DNA of 64,000 nt from Stenotrophomonas maltophilia. Its GTDB lineage: Bacteria > Pseudomonadota > Gammaproteobacteria > Xanthomonadales > Xanthomonadaceae. Below are positions 30,266 to 38,623 of this stretch, in pieces. The stretch lies in the NCBI RefSeq assembly GCF_004684085.1, contig NZ_SRHZ01000059.1:1-64000 (forward strand). The letters run 5' to 3'. The notes below the pieces were generated by a model. The model ran no database searches. It was not told the origin of the DNA and saw only the letters and a program-made list of their open reading frames with translations. The number at the start of each line of letters is the position of its first letter. Positions within the stretch are counted from its first letter, which is position 1. The position numbers were made by a program, and so were the translations under genes.

Positions 30266-31884
30266 GGCGCTCGCCGCTGCCGTGGTCGAAACGCATCCTG
30301 CTGGCGCTGCTGGCCGGTGTTTTGACTGTGATCGCCAGCCAGGGCCAATGGCTGTGGCGGCAGGACGAAGCCGCCTATGACGCCATGGTCGGCAACTGGG
30401 ACTACCGCCCCGACCCCAGCATATTGATCGTGGCCATCGACGAAGGCAGCCTGCAGCGTATCGGCCAATGGCCCTGGCCGCGTTCGATCCATGCGCGGTT
30501 GCTGGATCGCCTGACCGACGCCGGTGCCGAGCGCGTGGCACTGGACCTGATGCTGTCCGAACCCGACCGTCGCGACAGCCGCCAGGACGAACAGTTGGCC
30601 GCGGCCATCCGGCGCAACGGCCGGGTGGTGCTGCCGGTACTGGCGGCGCCAGCAGCCGGTGATCGCATGGCGGAGGAGATGCTGCCGATTCCACGGATCG
30701 CAGCCAGCGCGGCGGCGATCGGCCATACCGACGTCGAAGTGGATGGTGATGGGGTTGCCCGCGGCGTCTACCTGCACGCAGGCATCGGCCGTGCGCATTG
30801 GCCTGCACTCGGGCTGGCCCTGGCGGATCTGCCCCCCGACGCGGTACGTGGTCTGCCCGACCCCGATCCGGGCGTGAATTCGCCCTATCAATGGCGGCGC
30901 GACGACTACGTGCGGGTGCGCTATGCCGGCCCTCCCGAACGCCTGCCACAGGTCTCCTACGCCGACGTGCTTGACGGCCACGTGGACACGGCCATGCTGC
31001 ATGGCCGCCGCATCGTGGTCGGCATGACCGCCAGCGGTGTCGCGCCGCGGCTGCTGACCCCGACCACCCGCGAATTCTGGATGAGTGGCAGCGAGTACCA
31101 GGCCAACGTTGCCTCGATGGTGCTGCAGCACAAGCAGATCGACCTGCTGCCCCGTCTCTGGCAGCACGCCATCGGCGGCGTGCTGGTGGCACTGTGCGTG
31201 ATCCTGCTTGGCCTGCGCCTGCCGTGGCTGGCCGCGCTGTGTTCGCTGCCGCTGGCACCGCTGCTGAGCTGGCTGCTGCTGCGCGCCTGCGATCTGTGGT
31301 GGGCGCCGGCCAGCGCTATGCTGGGCATCATCCTGGTGCTGCTGGCCTGGGCGACCTGGCGGATCTCGGCCTGGCACCGCCAGGCCAATCGCGATGCGCT
31401 GACCGGCCTCGGCAATCGCCTGCGCTTCGAACAGTCCCTGCAGCAGGAATGCGATGCCGCGCGGCGCAGTGGCAAGCCGCTGAGCCTGGCGCTGATCGAT
31501 GTCGACCATTTCAAGCGCCACAACGACCGCCACGGCCATCAGGTCGGCGACCGCGTGCTGCGCGATGTCGCGCGCCTGATCGGTGCACATGCGCGGCGCC
31601 CACGCGACATGGCCGCGCGCTATGGCGGCGATGAATTCGCGCTGGTGCTGCCGGACACACCGGCAGAAGGTGCGCGCCTGGTGATTGAAGACCTGATCGC
31701 CTGCGTACGCGCGCTGCCGGCACCCGGTGAAGGCAGCGACGCGGGCATCACTCTCACCATCGGCGTGTTCACCCGCGTGCCGGACGCCGACCTGCAGCCG
31801 CATGACTTCGTGGAAGGTGCCGACACCGCCCTGTACCAGGCCAAGGCCAACGGCCGCGACGGTTACGTGGTCGACGGCTCATGA
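30262..31884 (+). CDS. CHASE2 domain diguanylate cyclase
   Basis: Predicted membrane sensor that makes cyclic di-GMP. The 540-residue protein has one N-terminal membrane segment (residues about 12-30), an extracytoplasmic CHASE2 domain (about 30-285, IVAIDEGSLQRIGQWPWPRS near its start), three membrane segments (about 300-370), and a GGDEF domain with GGDEF intact at 455-459. The inhibitory-site motif RPRD (446-449) lies five residues upstream, so product feedback is likely. It overlaps the FecR/LysM gene by 4 nt; that protein probably provides the periplasmic input. Confidence 0.92.
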   Translation: MRRSPLPWSKRILLALLAGVLTVIASQGQWLWRQDEAAYDAMVGNWDYRPDPSILIVAIDEGSLQRIGQWPWPRSIHARLLDRLTDAGAERVALDLMLSEPDRRDSRQDEQLAAAIRRNGRVVLPVLAAPAAGDRMAEEMLPIPRIAASAAAIGHTDVEVDGDGVARGVYLHAGIGRAHWPALGLALADLPPDAVRGLPDPDPGVNSPYQWRRDDYVRVRYAGPPERLPQVSYADVLDGHVDTAMLHGRRIVVGMTASGVAPRLLTPTTREFWMSGSEYQANVASMVLQHKQIDLLPRLWQHAIGGVLVALCVILLGLRLPWLAALCSLPLAPLLSWLLLRACDLWWAPASAMLGIILVLLAWATWRISAWHRQANRDALTGLGNRLRFEQSLQQECDAARRSGKPLSLALIDVDHFKRHNDRHGHQVGDRVLRDVARLIGAHARRPRDMAARYGGDEFALVLPDTPAEGARLVIEDLIACVRALPAPGEGSDAGITLTIGVFTRVPDADLQPHDFVEGADTALYQAKANGRDGYVVDGS

Positions 31885-31905
31885 GGCAGGACATGCATGC
31901 CACCT

Positions 31906-31935
31906 GTAGCGTCGAGCTTGCTCGACTGCGTCTAC
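31906..31935. repeat. SMAG element flanking the RAYT relic (left)
   Basis: GTAGCGTCGAGC / GCTCGACT hairpin ending in CTAC at 31935, two nt before the stop of the RAYT remnant. Confidence 0.75.
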
Positions 31936-31936
31936 C

Positions 31937-32340
31937 TCATTCCAGCGGCCAGCGACACCACGCAATCGGATAGTCTCCCAGCCGCGATACCAGGCCTGCA
32001 CGCACGGGATTGGCCATTACATACAGTGACTGTTACCGAACATCCTCCTCATTCCGGATCAGATGATCGTAGTAGCCCCGCTGCCACACCGGCCGTCCTT
32101 CACCTGAGTGCGCATTGACTGCAATGGCCACTCTGGGCTTGAGTGACTGCATGCATCGCCCGAGGGTTCCCTGATGCAACTGCATGACCCAGTGCAGATG
32201 ATCGGGCATCATCCCCCAGGCAAATGAGCGCGTGAGTGCACTGCGGTCACTGTCACGAAGGCCTTCCATCAACGCAGCCGCGCAACAAGGCAGGACCGGG
32301 CCGTACCTATCGGAAAACCCCGAAAAGGCTATCGGATAGC
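31937..32340 (-). pseudogene. decayed RAYT (REP-associated tyrosine transposase)
   Basis: One reading frame on the minus strand carries the RAYT signature: the HuH motif in MMPDHLHW, then RPVWQRGYYDHLIRNEEDVR, an in-frame TAA at 32033-32035, and in the same frame QSLYVMANPVRAGLV to a TGA at 31937. The N-terminal part up to about residue 25 of a normal RAYT is missing at the SMAG side (near 32340). A single C-to-T change (CAA to TAA) would explain the stop. RAYTs are thought to move REP elements; this copy sits between SMAG elements, which fits, but it is broken in two ways. Confidence 0.85.
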
Positions 32341-32393
32341 GTCGAGCGTATTCGGTGCTGCCCCTGAAAGCAGTCGAGCAAGCTTGACTCTAC
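32335..32393. repeat. degenerate SMAG flanking the RAYT relic (right)
   Basis: TAGCGTCGAGCG at the left and CAGTCGAGCAAGCTTGACTC then CTAC at the right, a diverged version of the pair at 19363. Confidence 0.6.
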
Positions 32394-32496
32394 ATTTTGC
32401 CGGGCCACGCCCGAATCGCACGGACGCCAGACCGGGGTGCAACATACGCATGCGAATGGTTAGACTACAGACCTCGCCCCGCGCCCCCGGACCCGC

Positions 32497-32949
32497 ATGA
32501 ACGCACGCCTGTTCCGCTTCGGCATCAATCTCTGGCCGCCGTTCCTGTTCACCGGCATCCACGTCACCCGCGTCTCGCCGGACTACCGGCAGATCGATGT
32601 CGAACTGCGCATGCGGCCCTGGAACCGCAACTACGTCGGTACGCATTTCGGCGGCAGCCTGTTCGCGATGACCGATCCGTTCTGGATGCTTGGTCTGCTG
32701 CACATCCTCGGACGCGATTACTACGTGTGGGATCGTGCCGGTGCGATTGATTTCCTCAAGCCCGGCCGCGGTACCGTGCGCACCTCGTTCCGCATCGACG
32801 ATGTGCTGCTGGATGAGCTGCGTGCAGAAGCCGCTGGCGGCGACAAGGTCCTGCGTTGGTTCAGCAACGACATCGTCGATGAAAGTGGCGAGGTTGTCGC
32901 GCAGGTGCGCAAGCAGGTCTACCTGCGGTTGAAGCCGCACGCACGCTGA
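32497..32949 (+). CDS. DUF4442 hotdog-fold protein
   Basis: A 150-residue protein of the DUF4442 family, which has the hotdog fold of acyl-CoA thioesterases. Visible family features are RPWNRNYVGTHFGGSLFAMTDPFWM (residues about 41-65), where the Gly-Gly-Ser turn starts the central helix, and a beta-strand ending in the last 40 residues. The substrate is unknown; an acyl thioester is inferred from the fold. It starts after the RAYT remnant. Confidence 0.8.
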   Translation: MNARLFRFGINLWPPFLFTGIHVTRVSPDYRQIDVELRMRPWNRNYVGTHFGGSLFAMTDPFWMLGLLHILGRDYYVWDRAGAIDFLKPGRGTVRTSFRIDDVLLDELRAEAAGGDKVLRWFSNDIVDESGEVVAQVRKQVYLRLKPHAR

Positions 32950-32996
32950 TCGGCAGCATCGGCGCTATTCTCTGCCTCCCCGCCATGGAGGCTCCG

Positions 32997-33713
32997 ATGC
33001 GCCCGCTCGCTCTTGCTGCACTACTGACCCCGCTGTCCTTCGCAGCCCATGCGCTGGACCTGCCCCCGGTGCAGTACCCCACACTGCCGGCGCGGGCAGC
33101 CGATGCGGCCGGCTTCGTGCCCAATGGCTGGACGCTGGAATCCGAGCTGGAAGGCGACCTTGACCAGGACGGGCGCGCGGACCTGGTGCTGGTGCTGCGC
33201 CAGCAGGACCCGCGCAACGTCATCGAGCACGATGGCTTCGGCCCCTCGCCGTACGACAGCAACCCGCGCATTCTTGCGGTGGCATGGTCGCGCCCGTCCG
33301 GCTACGTGCTGGCGACACAGGATCATCAGCTGATTCCACGCCCGGAAAGTCCGGTAATGAGTGATCCGCTCGAAGACGGAGGTGTCAGCATCCAGCGCGG
33401 CACACTGAAGATCGCCTTGTTCTCCTTCGCCAGCGCAGGCAGCTGGTCGATGGGCACGACCGCCTTCACCTTCCGCTGGCAGGACGGTGCCTTCACCCTG
33501 ATCGGCTACGACCGCGATTCGGTGATGCGCAATTCCGGGCAGACCGAATCGCTGAGCGTCAACTTCTCCACCCGCAAGGTGAAACAGGTTGAAGGCAACA
33601 TCGAGACCGATACCGACCGCGTGCGCTGGCAGCCGCTGCGCAGCAGCCGACGCTGGACGCTTGAGACGGTCGGCGACGGCTGGGCGTTCGATCCATTGGC
33701 CGGCGCCGGTTGA
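32997..33713 (+). CDS. secreted protein of unknown function
   Basis: A 238-residue exported protein that I do not recognise. It has a signal peptide (LALAALLTPLSFAAHA, cleavage near residue 17) and a repeat-poor beta-rich body. LEGDLDQDGRADLVLVLRQ resembles the DxDxDG calcium-binding turn of FG-GAP/VCBS proteins. I chose the ATG at 32997, where GGAG lies 7 nt upstream, over the ATG at 32985. It is 47 bp after the DUF4442 gene and may share its transcript. Confidence 0.7.
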   Translation: MRPLALAALLTPLSFAAHALDLPPVQYPTLPARAADAAGFVPNGWTLESELEGDLDQDGRADLVLVLRQQDPRNVIEHDGFGPSPYDSNPRILAVAWSRPSGYVLATQDHQLIPRPESPVMSDPLEDGGVSIQRGTLKIALFSFASAGSWSMGTTAFTFRWQDGAFTLIGYDRDSVMRNSGQTESLSVNFSTRKVKQVEGNIETDTDRVRWQPLRSSRRWTLETVGDGWAFDPLAGAG

Positions 33714-33721
33714 ACCTGCCC

Positions 33722-35029
33722 TCAGTCGCGTGCAGCGGCTGAAGGCGCAGCTACGGTCAGCGGTACCGACAGCCAGGCGCTTTCATCATTGCTGCGGAGT
33801 GCCGAGCGGCGTGGCACCTGCAATCGGCGGCCATCGGCCGACAGCTGCGGTGCACGCACCGACGAGCGGAACTGCGCCGGCAGCCGTTGCAGTGCATCGG
33901 CCGGATCTCCCGCCTGCTGCCGCAGCCAGCGTTGCGCGCCCAGCAGGCGCAGCATCGCCGCAGCGTCCTGGCTCCGGGACGAATATGCCGGATAGACCGG
34001 TGCCGCGATGTCGGTCAATACACAGCCCATGACATTGGACAGGCAACCAAAATCCCGCTGCAGGGGCGCCTGCACCGGCAACGGCCGATCCGCTTCCAGC
34101 GCAGCCATCGCGGCGGCACCACAGGCCCAGCCAAGATTGCCGGCAACACGTGCCAGGGTACTGCCGCGGTCCAGCACCAGGACGCCACCGAATTCACGGG
34201 TGGAGGAATCGATCATTGCCCGGCTCATTGCGTACTCACCCTGCATCGCACGGCACAGGCTCTGCTCCTCGGCCAGCATCGGCTGCATCGCGTGCTCGCA
34301 CGCGGCTGGCAGGGGATGGTCGGCCGGCAGCTCGACCAGCATGTCGGCCAGCAGCTGTGCATTGGCCTGGACCAGGCTGGCGCCGATCATGCTCTCGACC
34401 AGATAGCTGCCTCCGGGCACCAGCCGCCGGCCAAGCTGCAGCCCAAGGCAGCTGCCACGCAGGGCACCATCGATGTCGCCCTGTGCGTAGGCCAGCGCGC
34501 GGGCGCTGGTGGCATCGACGATCAGACCGTAGGCCGGCAGCGGCACCAGGCTGCCATCTCCCCTGGGCGGGAACGGCGATTGGAAGTAGTCCGCCGTGGC
34601 CAGCTGATCCAGCCGCGCATGCAGCCGATCATGGCCGGCGTGAGCATCAACGAAGCGCTTGGGATCGGCACGCACCTGGGAGAGGCAGTCGCTGGCGGTC
34701 GGTCCGCAGCTGGCACCCGGCCGCGGGTGCAACGGCGCCGGTCCGGCATCCGGATCCGGTTGTGCTGCAACACCTTCACCGGCCTGCCAGCGTTGAACAT
34801 CCTCGGCCAATGCCCGTTCACGCTGGTCGGCGTCCAGATCGTCATACCGCAGCGTCCACAGCAATGCGTAGCCGTTGCGCCCGGTGGCCGGCAGGCGCGC
34901 CTCCAGCCGCTGCTGCGCCTGCAGCCGCGATTCGGGCACCGGCCACATGCGCGAGGCGCACCACACCACGATGGCCAGCACCAGCAGGCCTGCCAGGGTC
35001 CAGCCCAGTCCGCGCAGAATCTTCAACAC
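33722..35029 (-). CDS. membrane-anchored hypothetical protein
   Basis: A 435-residue protein not recognised. It has one N-terminal membrane segment (residues about 8-28, GWTLAGLLVLAIVVWCASRMW), then a large Leu/Ala-rich, mostly helical periplasmic part. The start is a GTG at 35029 with GGGAAG upstream. Six cysteines in the body may form disulphides. It is convergent with 32997 (8 bp apart) and divergent from the DUF502 gene. Confidence 0.65.
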   Translation of the reverse strand: MLKILRGLGWTLAGLLVLAIVVWCASRMWPVPESRLQAQQRLEARLPATGRNGYALLWTLRYDDLDADQRERALAEDVQRWQAGEGVAAQPDPDAGPAPLHPRPGASCGPTASDCLSQVRADPKRFVDAHAGHDRLHARLDQLATADYFQSPFPPRGDGSLVPLPAYGLIVDATSARALAYAQGDIDGALRGSCLGLQLGRRLVPGGSYLVESMIGASLVQANAQLLADMLVELPADHPLPAACEHAMQPMLAEEQSLCRAMQGEYAMSRAMIDSSTREFGGVLVLDRGSTLARVAGNLGWACGAAAMAALEADRPLPVQAPLQRDFGCLSNVMGCVLTDIAAPVYPAYSSRSQDAAAMLRLLGAQRWLRQQAGDPADALQRLPAQFRSSVRAPQLSADGRRLQVPRRSALRSNDESAWLSVPLTVAAPSAAARD

Positions 35030-35093
35030 AGCTTCCCTTCCATGTGCCGTTGCCGCAGTCGATTTCCCAGCGTAATCGACCGGCAGTGACCGC

Positions 35094-35099
35094 TACAAT
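35094..35099 (+). promoter_or_regulatory. possible -10 box of the DUF502 gene (leaderless candidate)
   Basis: TACAAT at 35094-35099 lies 6 nt before the ATG at 35106, so a transcript would begin at or next to the start codon. No ribosome binding site is visible before the ATG. Confidence 0.35.
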
Positions 35100-35105
35100 G
35101 CGCGC

Positions 35106-35789
35106 ATGTCGCTCGAAGCCCCCGCCCTGGTCCCCCGCCCCTCCCTGCAGCGCCTGTTCCTGACCGGCCTGCTCACCCTGCTGCCGATCTGGCTGACCTG
35201 GGTTGTGGTCAAATTCGTGTTCGTGCTGCTGTCGGGCATTTCCAGCCCGCTGGTGGTGCCACTGTCCGAGCAGATCGCGACAAACTTCCCCCATTACCTG
35301 GGTTGGGTCCGTGCCGAGTGGATCCAGGACACCATCGCCCTGCTCGCCACCCTGCTGGTGATCCTGGCGGTGGGCGTGGCCAGTCGCCGCGTGCTCGGCC
35401 AGCGCCTGCTGCGCTGGGTGGGTGCGGTCATCAAGCGCATTCCGCTGGCCAGCATCATCTACGACAGCGCCAAGAAACTGCTGGACATGCTGCAGACCGA
35501 ACCGGGCAGCACCCAGCGCGTGGTGCTGATCGACTTCCCGCACCGCGACATGAAATCGGTGGGCCTGGTCACCCGCGTGATCAAGGAACACGGCACCGAC
35601 CGTGAGCTGGCCGCGGTGTACGTGCCGACCACACCGAACCCGACCTCGGGCTATCTGGAAATCGTGCCGGTCGAACTGCTCACTCCAACCGACTGGACCG
35701 TTGACCAGGCGATGAGCTTCATCATCTCCGGCGGTGCCGTTGCGCCGCCCACCGTGCCGTTCACCCGCGCCGGCGATCGCGCCGAATGA
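35106..35789 (+). CDS. DUF502 family membrane protein
   Basis: A 227-residue inner-membrane protein of the DUF502 family; role unknown. Two long hydrophobic segments are clear (residues about 16-45 and 77-97), followed by a conserved cytoplasmic domain with RIPLASIIYDSAKKLLDML and VYVPTTPNPTSGYLEIVP. It overlaps the next gene by 4 nt (ATGA). In other proteobacteria DUF502 genes lie near aspS or nud genes, not here. Confidence 0.88.
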   Translation: MSLEAPALVPRPSLQRLFLTGLLTLLPIWLTWVVVKFVFVLLSGISSPLVVPLSEQIATNFPHYLGWVRAEWIQDTIALLATLLVILAVGVASRRVLGQRLLRWVGAVIKRIPLASIIYDSAKKLLDMLQTEPGSTQRVVLIDFPHRDMKSVGLVTRVIKEHGTDRELAAVYVPTTPNPTSGYLEIVPVELLTPTDWTVDQAMSFIISGGAVAPPTVPFTRAGDRAE

Positions 35790-36571
35790 CCGTGGCGCCG
35801 ATCGAGCGCCCGCTGCACGACCGTGCGGTCCTGCTGTTCATCGTGCTGGCCGCGTTCTTCTGCGGCAACGCGGTGCTGGCAGAACTGATCGGGGTCAAGA
35901 TCTTCGCGCTGGAAGACACGCTCGGCATCGATCCGCTGAACTGGAACCTGTTCGGTCAGACCGGCTCGCTCAGCTTCACCGCCGGCACCCTGCTGTGGCC
36001 GGTGGTGTTCATCATGACCGACACCATCAACGAGTTCTTCGGCAAGCGCGGCGTGCGCTTCATCTCGTGGCTGGCGGTGGTGCTGATCGGCTACGGCTTC
36101 CTGTTCGCCTTCGCGGCCATTTCGCTGGCACCGGCCAGCTGGTGGGTCACCTCGATGAATGGCCACGGCGTGCCCGACTACCAGGCCGCATTCGCGGCGG
36201 TGTTCGGCCAGGGCATGTGGACCATTGCCGGTTCGCTAGTGGCGTTCCTGCTCGGCCAGTTGATCGACGTAGCGGTGTTCCACCGCATCCGCCAGGCCAC
36301 CGGCGAACGCCATGTGTGGCTGCGTGCGACCGGCTCGACAGCGGTCTCGCAGGTGGTGGACAGCTTCGTGGTGATCTGGATCGCCTTCGTGCTTGGACCA
36401 CAGCATTGGCCAACCTCGCTGTTCCTGGCGGTCAGCAGCGTCAACTACATCTACAAGATGGGTTTTGCGATTGCGCTGATTCCGCTGCTGTACCTGATGC
36501 GGCGGGCCATCACCCGCTATCTGGGCGCCGATCGCGCGGCTGCGTTGCGCGCCGCCGCCGCGGCTGACTGA
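35786..36571 (+). CDS. queuosine precursor transporter (YhhQ/VUT family)
   Basis: Membrane transporter of the YhhQ (DUF165) family, which takes up preQ0/preQ1 for queuosine synthesis in E. coli. The 261-residue product has six hydrophobic segments and the family signature MTDTINEFFGKRGVRF (residues about 78-93), plus STAVSQVVDSFVVIWIAF. It overlaps the DUF502 gene by 4 nt, so the two are one unit. Substrate is by family, not tested. Confidence 0.88.
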   Translation: MTVAPIERPLHDRAVLLFIVLAAFFCGNAVLAELIGVKIFALEDTLGIDPLNWNLFGQTGSLSFTAGTLLWPVVFIMTDTINEFFGKRGVRFISWLAVVLIGYGFLFAFAAISLAPASWWVTSMNGHGVPDYQAAFAAVFGQGMWTIAGSLVAFLLGQLIDVAVFHRIRQATGERHVWLRATGSTAVSQVVDSFVVIWIAFVLGPQHWPTSLFLAVSSVNYIYKMGFAIALIPLLYLMRRAITRYLGADRAAALRAAAAAD

Positions 36572-36666
36572 AGCCCCAGCGCCATCAAGCTGACTGCGCC
36601 TTCACGCTGGCCGTACGCGCGCGGATCGTGCAAGCTCCACGGTCTGTGTTCCACGGAAGCTTCTTG

Positions 36667-38607
36667 ATGCCGTATTCCCCCCGCGTCCTGGCCGCCGCCA
36701 TTGCCGCGTTGTTCCTGTTCAGCGCCGTTCCGCCGGCCGAAGCAGCGAAGAAGAAGGCCAGCCGTCCTGCCGCCGCGCAGACCCGCCAGGCTGCCAAGCC
36801 CAAAGCCAGGCCCGCCCGCGCCACCGCGCCGGCCCGCGGCAGTTCGGCGCGCCGCGCTGCGCCGCGTCCGGTCGCACCGGCCCGTGCCGTGCCCAAGCAG
36901 GTGCAGCTGGAGCGCCTGTATGACGAATACTGGGATGCCTCGATGCGGTTGAACCCGCTGCAGGCCACCTTCCAGGGCGAAACCCGCTACAACGACCAGC
37001 TGCCCAACATCCTGTCCGCCACCTGGCGCCAGCAGTCGCACGACTTCACCACCGAGTGGTTGGGCAAAGTCGAAAAACTGGGCAATGACGGCCTGCAGGG
37101 CCAGGACCTGCTCAGCTACGAGATCTTCGTGCGCGATGCGCGCGCCTCGCTGGCCGCCGAGCGTTACCCGAGCTGGATGATGCCGATCAGCCAGTACTAC
37201 AACGTCGGCAGCATCATGGCGATCCTCGGCTCCGGCGCCGGCGCACAGCCGTTCAATACCGTGCAGGACTACGACACCTGGTCGCGCCGCTCGCTGGGCA
37301 TTCCCGAGCTGTTCGACCAGGCCATCGACAACATGCGCCAGGGCGTGAAGGCCGGCGTGGTGCAACCGCGCGACCTGATGGAAAAGGTGCTGCCGCAGCT
37401 GGATGCGGTGATCAAGCCGAGTGCGGAAGAGAGCATCTTCTGGTCGCCGATCCGCACCATGCCGAACACCATCGCCGCCGAGGACAAGGCGCGCATCAGT
37501 GCCGAATACAAGCGCATGATCGAACTTCGCATCATGCCGGCTTACCGTGCCCTGCGCGGCTTCATCGCCACCGAGTACCTGCCAGCCACCCGTGCCAGCA
37601 GCGGCCTGGGCGCATTGCCCGATGGCCAGGCCTGGTATGCCAACCTGATCGTGCAGACCACCGCCAGCGAGCAGACCGCCGCGCAGCTGCATGCGCTGGG
37701 CGAACAGCGCGTACAGGAGCTGCAGGCACAGATTGCCACGGTGATGAAGGACGCCAAGCTGCGCGGCACGCCGTCCAAGCTGCTGCGCAGCATGCGCAAC
37801 GACCGCCAGTTCCAGTACAGCGACGCCAACGCATTGATCAACCGCTACCGCCAGGTGCAGCAGCAGGTCAACGCGCGCCTGCCGCAGGTACTGGATACCC
37901 TGCCCAAGTCCACGCTGGAAGTACGCGCCGTGGAACCTGAGCGTGCGCTCACCTCCGCTGCGGCGGCCTACCAGCCGTCGCCGGCCGGGCAGCCTGGCCT
38001 GCTGTACGTCAATACCCGCGACCTGCCCAGCCGCAAGCGCTGGAGCGTGCCGGTGCAGTACCTGCATGAAGCCATTCCTGGCCACCATGTGCAGCTGGGC
38101 CTGCAGCAGGAACTGGCCAAGCTGCCGCGGTTCCGCCGCCTGGGTGGCGATCTCGCCTTCGTCGAAGGGTGGGGCCTGTATGCTGAAACGCTGGGCGAGA
38201 ACCTCGGCATCTACACCGATCCCTACGACCGCATCGGCTACCTGTACTCGCGCCTGCTGCGTGCCGCCCGCGTGGTGGCCGATACCGGCGTGAACGCCCA
38301 GGGCTGGAGCAAGCAGCAGGCGGTGGCCTACCTGCAGAAGACCGTGGACATGAGCAGCGACGACGCCAACGCCGAAGTCGAGCGGATCATGGCCCAGCCC
38401 GGCCAGGCGCTGTCCAACGTGGCCGGCCTGACCACCATCGTGGCCCTGCGCGACAAGGCCAAGGCACAGCAGGGCGCAGCCTTTGACCTGCGCCGTTTCC
38501 ACGCCGAACTGCTGAAGGACGGGTCGATGCCCTTGGACGTGCTGAGTCGCAAGATGGAGCGCTGGATGGCGCAGCCGGCCAGCACCACACCTGCCCCTTC
38601 ACCCTGA
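36667..38607 (+). CDS. secreted DUF885 metallopeptidase-like protein
   Basis: Large secreted protein of the DUF885 family, related to M3/M32-like zinc peptidases. The 646 residues comprise a signal peptide (residues 1-26, ending PPAEA), a basic Ala/Pro/Arg-rich linker (to about 78), and the DUF885 body. The zinc motif HEAIPGHH is at 467-474 and a downstream glutamate lies in FVEGWGLYAE (about 499-508), the expected third ligand. I start at the ATG at 36667. The serine hydrolase gene follows 16 bp later. Confidence 0.88.
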   Translation: MPYSPRVLAAAIAALFLFSAVPPAEAAKKKASRPAAAQTRQAAKPKARPARATAPARGSSARRAAPRPVAPARAVPKQVQLERLYDEYWDASMRLNPLQATFQGETRYNDQLPNILSATWRQQSHDFTTEWLGKVEKLGNDGLQGQDLLSYEIFVRDARASLAAERYPSWMMPISQYYNVGSIMAILGSGAGAQPFNTVQDYDTWSRRSLGIPELFDQAIDNMRQGVKAGVVQPRDLMEKVLPQLDAVIKPSAEESIFWSPIRTMPNTIAAEDKARISAEYKRMIELRIMPAYRALRGFIATEYLPATRASSGLGALPDGQAWYANLIVQTTASEQTAAQLHALGEQRVQELQAQIATVMKDAKLRGTPSKLLRSMRNDRQFQYSDANALINRYRQVQQQVNARLPQVLDTLPKSTLEVRAVEPERALTSAAAAYQPSPAGQPGLLYVNTRDLPSRKRWSVPVQYLHEAIPGHHVQLGLQQELAKLPRFRRLGGDLAFVEGWGLYAETLGENLGIYTDPYDRIGYLYSRLLRAARVVADTGVNAQGWSKQQAVAYLQKTVDMSSDDANAEVERIMAQPGQALSNVAGLTTIVALRDKAKAQQGAAFDLRRFHAELLKDGSMPLDVLSRKMERWMAQPASTTPAPSP

Positions 38608-38623
38608 CCCTTCCGGAGCCGCC

